Positions 51,610-60,716 of a DNA stretch of 64,000 bases are shown one piece after another. Numbering within the stretch: position 1 is the first letter of the stretch; each line of letters begins with the position of its first letter. Source of the DNA: Rhodococcus sp. B50 (GTDB lineage: Bacteria > Actinomycetota > Actinomycetes > Mycobacteriales > Mycobacteriaceae). Below the pieces are notes generated by a model. That model was not told the DNA's origin. It did not search any database and worked only from the letters and a program-made list of their open reading frames with translations. The stretch lies in contig NZ_WPAG02000002.1 of NCBI RefSeq assembly GCF_013602415.1, positions 992,001 to 1,056,000 of the forward strand. Direction: 5' to 3'. The translations under genes and the position numbers were made by a program.

Positions 51610-52816
51610 GTGTGAGCACCCCTCACACCGCATCCAGGACTCCGGCATCGAGGCAGACGCCGGAGTCCTGGAAACACGCTTGATCGATATCGGCCGGGAG
51701 AAGTTCGCGTCCGAAGTCTGGGGACACTCACCGCTGCTCACGCGGCGCGCGAGCACATTCAGCGATCTGTTCTCGGCTGACGCAGTCGACGAACTCATCT
51801 CGCGCCGCGGACTCCGCACACCCTTTCTTCGTGCCGCCAAGGACGGGACGACATTCACGGACTCGTCGTTCACCTCCCCCGCCGGCGTCGGCGCTACTAT
51901 CGCCGACCAGCTCGACGACACCAAGCTCTGGCGCAGCCTCGCCGACGGCGCCACCCTGGTCCTGCAAGCTCTGCACCGTACATGGGAGCCGATCGCACAG
52001 TTCAGCACTGATCTGAGCAGCGAACTCGGACATCCCGTCCAAGTCAATGCCTACATCACTCCCCCACAGAACCAGGGATTCGACCACCACTACGATGTCC
52101 ACGACGTCTTCGTCGTGCAGATCGAGGGAACCAAGCGGTGGGTGATCCACGAGCCTGTCCACCCGGCTCCGCTGCGCCATCAACCCTGGACCGATCACCG
52201 CTCCGCCGTCACCCGAGCCGCGACAGGGCCGGCATGTATCGACACCGTACTCGAGCCCGGCGATTGTCTCTATCTGCCGCGCGGCTGGATCCATGCCGCC
52301 GAAGCCCGAGGTGAGATCTCCATCCACCTCACTGTCGGCATTCACACTTGGACGCGCTACGCACTGGCCGAATATCTGAGCCGAGCCGCGCTTGCCGAAC
52401 TTGCCGACGATCCCGAGATGCGTCGCGCACTACCTTTGGGTATGGACGGTCCGGACAACGAAATCGATTCTGTCCGAGACAGTCTTCTCGACGGCATAGC
52501 CCGAGCCGACGCCATTTCCCTGTTTCACCGTGCCCGGCGAGAACAGGGACGTCCGGCGCCGCTGGGCCCGTTGGCCCAACTCGCTGCTGTGCACGATCTC
52601 GGTCCCGACACCGCGGTGCAGATTCGCGGTGCGCTGCATGCACGTCTGGAGGGTCCGCAGCTGGTTACCCGTGTGGGCCGTTTCGCCGTATCGGACGATG
52701 AACTGCCGTGCATCACGCGCCTACTCGACGGCGAGCCCCACCTGACGAACACTCTCGGAATCGACCTGGTCGAGCGGCTGTTGCGCGCGGGGATTCTCGT
52801 CCCCGCGGAACAGTGA
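51584..52816 (+). CDS. JmjC-domain (cupin_4, ribosomal-oxygenase-like) 2-oxoglutarate oxygenase
   Basis: 410 residues from ATG 51584. The iron site is HYD (His169-Asp171, in FDHHYDVHDVFVVQIEGTKR) and His237 in YLPRGWIHAAEA. After the JmjC domain come a helical dimer region and a C-terminal winged-helix-like part (VSDDELPCITRLLDGEPHLT), the layout of NO66/MINA/YcfD proteins that hydroxylate protein side chains. The start overlaps the repeat peptide by 26 bases; GGAGG precedes it, and in-frame ATGs at 51548 and 51512 in earlier repeat units could also serve. Confidence 0.88.
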   Translation: MAEPTEAARCEHPSHRIQDSGIEADAGVLETRLIDIGREKFASEVWGHSPLLTRRASTFSDLFSADAVDELISRRGLRTPFLRAAKDGTTFTDSSFTSPAGVGATIADQLDDTKLWRSLADGATLVLQALHRTWEPIAQFSTDLSSELGHPVQVNAYITPPQNQGFDHHYDVHDVFVVQIEGTKRWVIHEPVHPAPLRHQPWTDHRSAVTRAATGPACIDTVLEPGDCLYLPRGWIHAAEARGEISIHLTVGIHTWTRYALAEYLSRAALAELADDPEMRRALPLGMDGPDNEIDSVRDSLLDGIARADAISLFHRARREQGRPAPLGPLAQLAAVHDLGPDTAVQIRGALHARLEGPQLVTRVGRFAVSDDELPCITRLLDGEPHLTNTLGIDLVERLLRAGILVPAEQ

Positions 52817-52825
52817 CGGTGCACT

Positions 52826-53722
52826 GTGTCCTCAGCCGAACGATTCTTCTGCGCAGACAGTGCCCGAACACGCGGCGACCCGATGGCCGGCACAGCACCG
52901 CGCGGCTTCGTCTGGGTTCTCATCGAATACCGAGGTCGGTGGCCGCTCAACGGATTCGACGGTCTGGATCTCGAGCCTGCAACCAAGACGCTCGTCTTCT
53001 CCGCCGCGCAGACCGCACGCGCGCGGATATTGCTGGTCAAGCGCCCGGGTCGCCGCCGTCGCGAAGGTCCCGACCGTTGGGCAGTGCTGCGCCATGAGAC
53101 GTCGGGTGTCGCACGTCAGCACTGGGGAACGTGGAGTCGTGACGAGGATCTGGCGCAGATCGCCACCGCCCTCGATACTCCCGGACGTCTGGGCGGACCA
53201 CCCGTCCTGCTGGTCTGCACACACGGTCACCACGATCCGTGCTGCGCCGTACGTGGGCGACCGGTGGCACGCGCCCTCGCGAAGCACTGGCCGGAACAGG
53301 TGTGGGAATGCACCCACGTAGGCGGAGACCGGTTCGCAGCCAATGTCGTCATCGTGCCTGACGGTGTTTATTACGGCGGTCTCGATGCCGAGTCGTCCGT
53401 CGTCACGATCGAGGAACACTTCTCCGATCGCATCCACCACCATCACTTGCGCGGGTACACCGACCTCGCCCCGCCCCAACAGGCTGCGATCGCTGCCACG
53501 CTCGGACGCTTCGGTCCGGCCGGGCGCAGTGATTACACGATCGCCGAGAGTGCCCGCGAGGGTGACCTGTGGCGGATCCGGCTCATCGGTCGTGCACCGC
53601 ACCCGGAGTGTGTCGAGGTCGAGTTGCAGGTCCACCGTTCCCCACCGTGTCGATTGACCTGCCGTGGAACGGCGACGAGTTCGGCTGTGGTCTACGAACC
53701 CACGTCGGTCCGCACAGTGTGA
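52826..53722 (+). CDS. Sucrase/ferredoxin-like (PF06999) thioredoxin-fold protein
   Basis: 298 residues. The C-terminal half has CTHGHHDPCCAVRGRPVARA and then VWECTHVGGDRFAANVVIVP, the cysteine/histidine pattern of the sucrase/ferredoxin-like family with a thioredoxin-like [2Fe-2S] fold. The first 110 residues (ERFFCADSARTRGDPMAGTA ... WVLIEYRGRWP) are the family's N-terminal part. It starts 9 bases after the JmjC stop, so it is co-transcribed. It may keep the oxygenase iron reduced or carry electrons (inference). Confidence 0.82.
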   Translation: MSSAERFFCADSARTRGDPMAGTAPRGFVWVLIEYRGRWPLNGFDGLDLEPATKTLVFSAAQTARARILLVKRPGRRRREGPDRWAVLRHETSGVARQHWGTWSRDEDLAQIATALDTPGRLGGPPVLLVCTHGHHDPCCAVRGRPVARALAKHWPEQVWECTHVGGDRFAANVVIVPDGVYYGGLDAESSVVTIEEHFSDRIHHHHLRGYTDLAPPQQAAIAATLGRFGPAGRSDYTIAESAREGDLWRIRLIGRAPHPECVEVELQVHRSPPCRLTCRGTATSSAVVYEPTSVRTV

Positions 53723-53825
53723 GAGGGCGGCCCGACGAACGGAACCGCGACGGGATCGACGAGGGAGGTCGCCACCACAACGAGTACATCGACATCGACG
53801 GACACCACCGCACTTCGAAAAGACC

Positions 53826-53865
53826 CGAGGGCCCGAGTCCGGTGCATTACCGGGTCAGGCCCTCG
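53826..53865. terminator. Compound hairpin between the sucrase/ferredoxin-like and MpaB-type genes
   Basis: CGAGGGCC (53826-53833) pairs with GGCCCTCG (53858-53865), and CCGGT/ACCGG forms an inner stem. It lies between convergent genes and probably stops both. Confidence 0.7.
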
Positions 53866-53940
53866 AAGTACAGCCTTCGCATTGCCGATCCAACTGACGG
53901 GGACAGAGCCCCTCCCGTCCTTGGTGCTGTGCGGCGACAC

Positions 53941-54804
53941 TCAGGACTTGCGCGCACGGACCTTACGGTACGGAGTCTCATCGATGCGCGTGGTGATCTC
54001 GGCGACCATCTTGTCGTACGACTCGTTCTTGCGGGCGATGCCGATGAGTCGCTTCGTGGTGCTCGCGGCGGCACGAAGGTTCATCGGGCGCCCCTCGATG
54101 CCATACATCAGGCGTGCCCACTCCGGCAGGATCGACAGCATGCCGTCCTGCACGACGACGAAGGTGAACACCTTCACCGGGTTGCCACGGAGGCTCGGTT
54201 TGCGGAGTGCATGCGTCACCTCGGCGGCTGCGAGCGACAGCGACAGCCAGTGACGTTGCTCGTCGACATAGGCCTCGAGGTCGGCACGCGTCGCAGGCAG
54301 ACGGGCCGGGTCTGCGCCGACGAGTTCCGCGGCAATATGCTGCTCGATAACGAATTTGTCCTGTTCGGCCGGGGTCAGTTCGAGACCGAAGGCCTCCGCA
54401 CCGCGCAGCAGAGCGAACGCGAGGGCGTTGTGCGTCCAGTCGATCCACGCGGGTTCGTCGGCGCGCAGCGTGGTGCCGGTGTGCGGGTCCTCCCAGACCG
54501 CATGCGCGTGCATGCGTCGCACCGACGCAGCAGCGGCATCCGCATGGGCCCTGTCGCCGAACATGACCGTGTCGAGATAGCGGCCGGTGCGCTCGTCTCG
54601 ACCTTTCGGGTCGGCGTACGCGGCCGACGCGTGCTCGAACAGCCGCATCATGCCGGGGTTGAGCGCCTGCAGCAGCAGGCCCGCCATGCCGGCGACGCGA
54701 GAGGACGGGTCGGCGTACACCTTCCAGGAAACGGAACCTGGGCCGAAGTAGCCGTCGTCTTCTCGGGGGGCGTTCTGGGCGGGTCTGGGGGTGGTTGCGG
54801 TCAC
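53941..54804 (-). CDS. MpaB/Lcp-type (DUF2236) oxygenase-like protein
   Basis: 287 residues from GTG 54804 (AAAAGGAG upstream). GYFGPGSVSWKVYADPSSRV, LLQALNPGMMRLFEHASAA, HAHAVWEDPHTGTTLRADEP and WIDWTHNALAFALL are the helical heme-binding family of MpaB and latex-clearing protein. A conserved His-rich/Asp pattern (RRMHAHAVW) is present. Members oxidise lipids, isoprenoids or quinones. The substrate here is unknown. It stands alone. Confidence 0.83.
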   Translation of the reverse strand: MTATTPRPAQNAPREDDGYFGPGSVSWKVYADPSSRVAGMAGLLLQALNPGMMRLFEHASAAYADPKGRDERTGRYLDTVMFGDRAHADAAAASVRRMHAHAVWEDPHTGTTLRADEPAWIDWTHNALAFALLRGAEAFGLELTPAEQDKFVIEQHIAAELVGADPARLPATRADLEAYVDEQRHWLSLSLAAAEVTHALRKPSLRGNPVKVFTFVVVQDGMLSILPEWARLMYGIEGRPMNLRAAASTTKRLIGIARKNESYDKMVAEITTRIDETPYRKVRARKS

Positions 54805-55318
54805 GGGCGTAGGGCTCCTTTTCAGCACCGGGGGTGTGCTTTCGTGAGAATGTTATTGCGATGTGCGGATTTATTCGCGTCGAGAAATATCCGATTGGGA
54901 TGCGCTCCTCTGCCGACGTCGGAATCCCACAGTTCGAATTCACTTTCGGCCGGTGACCCGACGTCGTTTTCCACAGCGGTGACAGCCATTCGGACGACAC
55001 TCCGCCCGGCACGATCAGCGCACGTGCTCAGTCTGTGGTAATTCGTCGGATGCAGCGGTATCGAACGTCGCCGTCCAGGACGTTCTGCCATAACCGGTGC
55101 AGGCATAGGCACCTCGAGGCTGCGGTGTTTCGGTCCGAAGTTGATTCGGCGACCACGCCGGCATCGGAAAAGACGTCGAAAGCGGTCTCGACCACATGCA
55201 CGTGGTCCCAGCTCCCCCGTGCCCCGATGGCCTCACTCGGGTTGCGTCCATGAAGATGGTGTACGAGCCGCAGCTGAATGAGTCTGTGGGCGTGTCGTAA
55301 CCGAACGAAAGACGGCCA
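54805..55318. other. Gene-poor stretch before the IS256-type element
   Basis: No gene is called. One minus-strand frame contains GARGSWDHVHVVETAFDVFS, which looks protein-like but has no recognised family and no start; it may be a remnant. An AT-rich zone near 54845-54895 probably holds the MpaB promoter. Confidence 0.35.
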
Positions 55319-56641
55319 TCGCGTGATTCTCGAAGAGACCGACCAAAGTCACTCGAGACAGGACCACGCGATGACCACTGCCCACGATATCGACCTGCGC
55401 CGCCTTGTCGAAGACCGACTCACCGGCGCCAGCCCCGATCTGCTGCGCGAGTTGTTGTCGATGTTCATCGACGCTCTGATGAGCGCCGAAGCCGACGTGT
55501 TGTGCGGTGCCGACTACGGCCAGCGTTCCGGCGAACGCGTCAACGTCCGTAACGGTTACCGGCACCGGGATTTCGATACCCGGGTCGGCACCCTCGATGT
55601 GGCGATCCCGAAGTTGCGGCAGGGCTCGTACTTTCCGGATTGGCTGCTGCAGCGCCGCAAACGGGCCGAACGGGCACTTACCTCGGTGGTGGCGACATGC
55701 TATCTGCTCGGGGTCTCCACCCGACGGATGGAGAGACTCGTCGACACCCTCGGCATCACCTCGTTGTCGAAATCGCAGGTCAGCGTCATGGCGAAAGAGC
55801 TCGACGAGCAGGTCGAGGCCTTCCGTAACCGGCCCCTCGACGCCGGTCCCTACACCTTCGTCGCCGCCGACGCGCTGGTGCTCAAAGTCCGGGAGAACGG
55901 GCGGGTGGTCAACGTCCACACCCTGGTCGCGGTCGGGGTCAACGCCGAGGGCTACCGCGAGGTACTCGGTGTCGATGTCACCTCCGCCGAGGACGGCGCC
56001 GGCTGGTTGGCCTTCTTCCGCGGACTGGTCGCCCGGGGCCTGTCCGGCGTGTGCTTGGTGACCTCCGACGCGCATACCGGCCTGGTGTCCGCGATCGGCG
56101 CGACCCTGCCGGGCGTCTCCTGGCAGAGATGCAGGACGCACTATGCAATCAACTTGATGGCGGTGACCCCGAAGGCCTCGTGGCCCTGGGTGAAGACCCT
56201 GTTGCATTCGGTCTACGACCAACCCGACGCCGATTCGGTTCACGCGCAGTACGACCGGGTGATCGATGCCCTCGAATCGAAGCTGCCGAAGGTCGCGGAG
56301 CATCTCGATGCTGCGCGAGCGGACCTGCTGGCGTTCACCGCGTTTCCGAAGCAGATCTGGCGCCAGATCTGGTCCAACAATCCGCAGGAGCGGTTGAACA
56401 AGGAGATCCGGCGTCGCACCGATGTGGTCGGGATCTTTCCCGATCGGACGGCGTTGATCCGGCTGGTCGGTGCGGTTCTTGCAGAGCAGCACGACGAGTG
56501 GATCGAAGGGCGTCGCTATCTCGGCCTCGACGTCCTTGCCCGATCCCGCAGCAACAACCAGTCTGCTGAGACCGTCACCGAGCCCGCCGAGGAGGTGACA
56601 CCCGCGTTGACCGCATAGCCCGACGATGAGGAATCACGCGA
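55319..56641 (+). mobile_element. IS256-family insertion sequence (approximate ends)
   Basis: An 11-bp inverted repeat, TCGCGTGATTC at 55319-55329 and GAATCACGCGA at 56631-56641, brackets one transposase gene. The true ends may lie some bases further out. No target duplication was identified. Confidence 0.75.
55371..56618 (+). CDS. IS256-family transposase (Mutator type)
   Basis: 415 residues. GERVNVRNGYRHRDFDTRVG and IPKLRQGSYFPDWL are the N-terminal family blocks. The DDE residues are in FVAADALVLKVREN (Asp), VTSDAHTGLVSAI (Asp) and NPQERLNKEIRRRTDVVGIF (Glu), with CRTHYAINLM as the C/H motif. All catalytic residues are present, and the frame is intact, so the element may be active. Confidence 0.92.
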   Translation: MTTAHDIDLRRLVEDRLTGASPDLLRELLSMFIDALMSAEADVLCGADYGQRSGERVNVRNGYRHRDFDTRVGTLDVAIPKLRQGSYFPDWLLQRRKRAERALTSVVATCYLLGVSTRRMERLVDTLGITSLSKSQVSVMAKELDEQVEAFRNRPLDAGPYTFVAADALVLKVRENGRVVNVHTLVAVGVNAEGYREVLGVDVTSAEDGAGWLAFFRGLVARGLSGVCLVTSDAHTGLVSAIGATLPGVSWQRCRTHYAINLMAVTPKASWPWVKTLLHSVYDQPDADSVHAQYDRVIDALESKLPKVAEHLDAARADLLAFTAFPKQIWRQIWSNNPQERLNKEIRRRTDVVGIFPDRTALIRLVGAVLAEQHDEWIEGRRYLGLDVLARSRSNNQSAETVTEPAEEVTPALTA

Positions 56642-57221
56642 CAAGGTCGCACACCACCTGCCGGGACTTGACCCTCACTCGACTCCAGCTGAGAGCATCG
56701 AATCTCGGGACAGTGGCGAAGATCGATGTCGACACGTCGGACGGTCTCGCCACGTCCTGTACGTCGGCACCCTTCATCGAGATCTACGTAGAAACGAGGG
56801 GTGGTTGTGCGCTCGGTCGAGTTCTCGAATAGTCTGTGCGGTGCCCCCATGCTCCCTACGTGGGGGCATAGTTCGCGCGCTTTCCCCCCCCGACGCGCGG
56901 ACGAAGGGTTCCGTCGGCGCCGTATGCCGACGGAACCTCGCAGGCCAGTGATGGTGAGCACCCCTCGTAACTCTCGCCATCACTGGCCTGTCGCAACTCC
57001 CGATGCACAACATCCGCCGATGCGTGCGAACACTCCCGATATCCATACGCATCGGTGCCATCCGAGACAAACAATACCATTCGACCGGTATTGCGCACCG
57101 GGTAGAGAATACCGCATGTGCGACACATAGGGAACGCCCCACCGACACATGTCCGCTGCACGCTCGATACCCCCCGGAGAACCCGTCGAACGCGATCCAT
57201 TTCAAGGCTTCACGAGGTCCC
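56642..57221. other. Gene-free stretch with three strong hairpins in a row
   Basis: No coding frame is supported. Hairpin 1: TGCCCCCA 56842-56849 with TGGGGGCA 56861-56868. Hairpin 2: GGTTCCGTCGGC 56907-56918 with GCCGACGGAACC 56926-56937. Hairpin 3: CAGGCCAGTGATGG 56941-56954 with CCATCACTGGCCTG 56977-56990. They lie between the transposase and gblE 3' ends, so they may be stacked terminators or a structured RNA. Confidence 0.6.
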
Positions 57222-58214
57222 CTACGGTGACATGGGAGTCGCCGGAAAGGCATCCGGCGAGGGCTCCAGTGCAGTCTCGGCCCATATTCGGGCACTGACG
57301 TAGTGATGATCGTGCCCGATCAGATCGACGTGACGTGCGGACAGTCCCCGCTCCCGACCTATCCGCAATGCCTGCTCGAAGTCGACGGAGTCGGCCGGGG
57401 GTGCGAGCAGCCCACGCGTAGCGGCAGTGTGGACGAGTTCGCGGACGGTCACCGCGGTCGGATGCGTGAGATGACGCATGCCCCCTCGCCACGCACTGGG
57501 TAGAGGACGCGCCGCGATCGCGGCGGCGAGCCGACCGACATCGCGACGTGAAATCACCGATTGCCGTGCGGCGCCGTCGTCGACCCACACCCCGAGAGTC
57601 GAGACGATGTGCGCCAACCCGGGCAGGAACCACCGGTCGCCGGGGCCGTGCACGAATCCGGGACGCAGCACCAGACCGCCGTGCTTGCGCACATGGTTTT
57701 CGGCAGTCAGGCGACTCGCGCTCAGCGCAGTGACCGGAGCCGGGGCAAGCTCTCCCTCGACGACGTTGCGATGCGGTCCGGGGCCGTAGACGCCGATCGT
57801 GCTCAGATACACGATGTGCTCGATGCCGTGGCCGGCGGCGGCCGTCACCAGATTCTCGGTACCGAGAGCGTTGACCTCTTCACACCGGGCTGCGTCGGAG
57901 CCCGTGTAGGAGGCTGCATGCACAATCGTGTCGACACCGGCCAGCGCATCGCTCAAAGCCTCCACATCGAGTAGATCTGCCGCCACGACCCGCATCGACG
58001 GTCCCGAGGACGTGGGCGGACGGCGCGCTATCGATGTGCATGTCACCCCTATGCTCAGTAGGGCGTCGAGCACCGCCCCACCGAGGAAACCACTCGAACC
58101 CACCACTGCGACGCGCAATGCGGATGTCGCCGACGACGATGCGCGGTCCGCGATGTCGTTCCGGTCCGGTGGTACGGTTCGCCTCAGGGGAGGCAAAGGG
58201 TCGAGGTGGTCCAT
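57222..58214 (-). CDS. gblE: NAD-dependent epimerase/reductase of the gamma-butyrolactone locus (GblE-like)
   Basis: 330 residues. After 32 variable residues, VAVVGSSGFLGGAVLDALLS is the Rossmann GxxGxxG loop. HAASYTGSD, YLSTIGVYGPGP and RLTAENHVRKHGG (an S-x11-Y-x-K-like region where Tyr is replaced) follow the extended-SDR pattern. In R. jostii RHA1 the equivalent gene (gblE) adjoins gblR and gblA and is thought to act in the last reduction or processing steps of butyrolactone synthesis. Divergent from gblR over 41 bases. Confidence 0.75.
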   Translation of the reverse strand: MDHLDPLPPLRRTVPPDRNDIADRASSSATSALRVAVVGSSGFLGGAVLDALLSIGVTCTSIARRPPTSSGPSMRVVAADLLDVEALSDALAGVDTIVHAASYTGSDAARCEEVNALGTENLVTAAAGHGIEHIVYLSTIGVYGPGPHRNVVEGELAPAPVTALSASRLTAENHVRKHGGLVLRPGFVHGPGDRWFLPGLAHIVSTLGVWVDDGAARQSVISRRDVGRLAAAIAARPLPSAWRGGMRHLTHPTAVTVRELVHTAATRGLLAPPADSVDFEQALRIGRERGLSARHVDLIGHDHHYVSARIWAETALEPSPDAFPATPMSP

Positions 58215-58255
58215 GACTCGCCTTTCGGTAGATCTTCGAGTAAAGGACACGGGGT
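58215..58255. promoter_or_regulatory. Short divergent gblE/gblR promoter region, likely autoregulatory
   Basis: Only 41 bases separate the two starts. They contain CCTTT and AAAGG around a central AGATCT palindrome. Butyrolactone receptors normally bind such shared promoters at ARE elements; the match to a known ARE consensus is weak. Confidence 0.45.
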
Positions 58256-58912
58256 GTGGCCAAACAAGCTCGGGCAGTAGAGACCCGGCAGCAGATCGTG
58301 GCGGCAGCGGCCGCCACGTTCGATCGGCTGGGATTCGACGGCGCCAGCCTCGGGGCGATCGTCGACGCGAGTAGTGGGCTCACCAAAGGCGCCCTGTACT
58401 TCCATTTCAAATCGAAGGACGAACTCGCACACGCCGTTGTGGAACAACAACACGCCATCTCCATCGCCGCGGTCGACGCGATCGCCGCCACACAGGCCTC
58501 GGCGCTCGAGCAGATCGTGATGCTCTGCCACGAAATGGGGCGGCAGATCGTCGAGGATCCGATCGTCCGGGCCGGCATCCGGTTGACCCTCGAATTCAGC
58601 GCGGGCGCCGAACCGGACCAGCCGGGACCGTACCAGGACTGGATCGAAGCCTGCCGGCACCTCGTCGAGACCGCGATCGCCGAGGGCGACCTGCTCCCTG
58701 CAATCGACCCCCCCGAGCTGGCACGGTTCGTGATCTCGGCGTTCACCGGGGTCCAGATGGTCTCGAATGTCCTCGATCGACGCATCGATCTCGAACAACG
58801 CATCGACCAGATGCTGCAGTTCCTGTTCAACGGCATCCTGACCTCCGACTGCCGCCCCGACAGCGACAGGATCCGACACGCCCGCTGGAGCAACACCCAC
58901 CAACCCGTCTGA
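58256..58912 (+). CDS. gblR: Gamma-butyrolactone receptor (GblR/ScbR-like TetR regulator)
   Basis: 218 residues. AKQARAVETRQQIVAAAAAT and LTKGALYFHFKSKDELA are the characteristic start and helix-turn-helix of the ScbR/ArpA group. The ligand domain follows (LEQIVMLCHEMGRQIVEDPI, ARFVISAFTGVQMVSNVLD). Such receptors repress target genes until a gamma-butyrolactone binds. GTG 58256 has AAAGGA upstream. Convergent with gblA, with only 7 bases between stops. Confidence 0.87.
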   Translation: MAKQARAVETRQQIVAAAAATFDRLGFDGASLGAIVDASSGLTKGALYFHFKSKDELAHAVVEQQHAISIAAVDAIAATQASALEQIVMLCHEMGRQIVEDPIVRAGIRLTLEFSAGAEPDQPGPYQDWIEACRHLVETAIAEGDLLPAIDPPELARFVISAFTGVQMVSNVLDRRIDLEQRIDQMLQFLFNGILTSDCRPDSDRIRHARWSNTHQPV

Positions 58913-58919
58913 CACGCCG

Positions 58920-59888
58920 CTACCCGCCGAACCCTGCTCCCGGCGCACGACACGCGCCGGCGGCGCACCTCAGCGTCGCCGTAGCCATCACCACGCCACC
59001 CTGCTCGAGCACGACATGCGCACCCGCGGGCTCCCCCTCGACGCCCGAGACCACCATCTCCGCCGGAACGTCGAGTTCGACGAACCGGTGAAACTGCACG
59101 CTCATCGACACCGGATCCGCCTCGGGGTTCCCGCGTTCCGCTCGTGCGGCCTGACGGGCAGCCTCGAGAACGAGCATGCCCGGCAGATGATCGGACGGAT
59201 GGTCGAACAACACCGGATGCGACAGATCCGGCAACACCCGCCAGCGACCCGGCCGCGTCGTCGCACCCACCACCACATCCCCGACCACCGGCACCCCGAT
59301 TACGACTGGATCGACCGGCGTTCCCCCTGGTACCGACCCCAACGTCCGCGGCCCACCGGCACCCCAACGAACGACGTCGTACTCCTCGTTCGTCAAGACC
59401 GCGGTTCGGCCTCTGCCGGACCCCACACGGCGACCGGCGATCGTGAATTCGAGCGCCGCGCTCAATGCGGTGACTTGCGAGCCACGACGTCGAACATCCG
59501 AGATCACCGCGGTGACGGCGACCTCCGCGGCACCGGCACCGATCACCAATCGCTCCAACTCGGCGGTGATCTCGATCGTCTGCATCACGAACCGCCGACC
59601 GAGCGCGACCCGATACCGCGTGTGCGCCAGATAGATCACGCATTGGCGCAGCGTCTCCGCGAGCAGCATCGGGTCGTAGCGACCGGCCCGGCTGCGATAG
59701 AAGCCGTGCAGACGCGGCCATTGCGCACCCAGGACGAACCGGTCCGGTCCGGGACCGCGAACGCAATCGGTGAGGAAGACTTCGGATACCGCCTGGCGGT
59801 GGACGTGCCTGCGCGCCACCGTCGACTCGAACGACAACACCGCGACATCATCATCCCTTAAACCGGACGAACCGTTCACTACTTCCAT
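58920..59888 (-). CDS. gblA: AfsA-family gamma-butyrolactone synthase (GblA-like)
   Basis: 322 residues with two A-factor hotdog repeats. VHRQAVSEVFLTDCVRGPGP, GRYDPMLLAETLRQCVIYLA and YRVALGRRFVMQ form the first; FDHPSDHLPGMLVLEAARQA and MSVQFHRFVELDVPAE the second. AfsA enzymes join a beta-ketoacyl-ACP with dihydroxyacetone phosphate to begin butyrolactone synthesis. The start is taken at ATG 59888 without a clear ribosome site; it might be translated leaderless, or start at GTG 59936. Confidence 0.88.
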   Translation of the reverse strand: MEVVNGSSGLRDDDVAVLSFESTVARRHVHRQAVSEVFLTDCVRGPGPDRFVLGAQWPRLHGFYRSRAGRYDPMLLAETLRQCVIYLAHTRYRVALGRRFVMQTIEITAELERLVIGAGAAEVAVTAVISDVRRRGSQVTALSAALEFTIAGRRVGSGRGRTAVLTNEEYDVVRWGAGGPRTLGSVPGGTPVDPVVIGVPVVGDVVVGATTRPGRWRVLPDLSHPVLFDHPSDHLPGMLVLEAARQAARAERGNPEADPVSMSVQFHRFVELDVPAEMVVSGVEGEPAGAHVVLEQGGVVMATATLRCAAGACRAPGAGFGG

Positions 59889-59938
59889 ACCGCAAGTATC
59901 ACCATGCGGGCGGGACGTGGTGGCACCCGAGGTCACCC

Positions 59939-60547
59939 CTATTGCCCACCGGGCAGACCGGTCTTCTCGAGAATCTTGCGCATTTCGGCCTGCACGATTG
60001 TGTGGTCACGCTTCGGGTCATCGGTATGTGCCAGGTACAACATTGCCTCTTCGACTGCGGCAACCAGGAGGCGGGCAAGCATTGCGGCGGGAATCGACGG
60101 TCCTCGCTCGTTCGTTTCGGGCGGTTCCAGCATGGCCGCGATGCCGTGTAGTAGGGGTTTCTGAGCTCTACGGATGTCGATCCACCCGAGGACGGCCGGC
60201 GCTTCGATCAGCAGCAACCGACGCGTCGCCGGGTCATGAGCGGAATCGAGAGCAGTGAGCACCCGACCGATGAATGCCTCCCACGAAGCGTCTACCGGCC
60301 CGGTCGGCACAAGGGCTTCCGCAATCTCCCTTTGCACGCGCTCGATCACAGCTCGGAACAATTCGTGCTTGTTCGCGAAGTGATGGTAGAGAGCTCCTCG
60401 GGTCACCCCTGCAAGGTCCGCGATCTCCTCGGTCGTAGCCTTGCCGTACCCGTCCCTGAGAAAAACCTGGAGCGCTGCATCCAGCAGCGCGGTCTGTGTC
60501 CGAGCCGCGTTCCGAACGTGTTCGGCTGCCTCTGTCGTTCTCTTCAC
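59939..60547 (-). CDS. TetR-family regulator (AcrR-like)
   Basis: 202 residues. RNAARTQTALLDAALQVFLR through LAGVTRGALYHHFANKHELF is the helix-turn-helix, followed by a helical domain (LIEAPAVLGWIDIRRAQKPL, VEEAMLYLAHTDD). GTG 60547 has AAGGGG upstream. It ends 50 bases before gblA on the same strand. Not of the butyrolactone-receptor type; target unknown. Confidence 0.85.
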   Translation of the reverse strand: MKRTTEAAEHVRNAARTQTALLDAALQVFLRDGYGKATTEEIADLAGVTRGALYHHFANKHELFRAVIERVQREIAEALVPTGPVDASWEAFIGRVLTALDSAHDPATRRLLLIEAPAVLGWIDIRRAQKPLLHGIAAMLEPPETNERGPSIPAAMLARLLVAAVEEAMLYLAHTDDPKRDHTIVQAEMRKILEKTGLPGGQ

Positions 60548-60716
60548 CGACGCCCCTTGCGATTACGATTGCATGTGCAAAATTCAGGCTGATCGAGCCG
60601 AATCATGGTGTCCAGGCCCACCCGAGCCCGGGGGGTACGGCGGCTGGAGACGGTCGTGGAGGTCTACACACCAGCCCTCGGTCGACGAGTTGTTACGACG
60701 AGAAGCTGTGCATAGT

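Noticed and set aside
55015..55251. Possible gene or remnant left of the IS256 element
   Set aside because: A short protein-like stretch is visible but without start, domain or family; not enough to call.
57880..59766. 628-codon minus-strand ORF across gblR and gblA
   Set aside because: It overlaps two well-supported genes in other frames and has low-complexity Arg/Gly/Ser composition.
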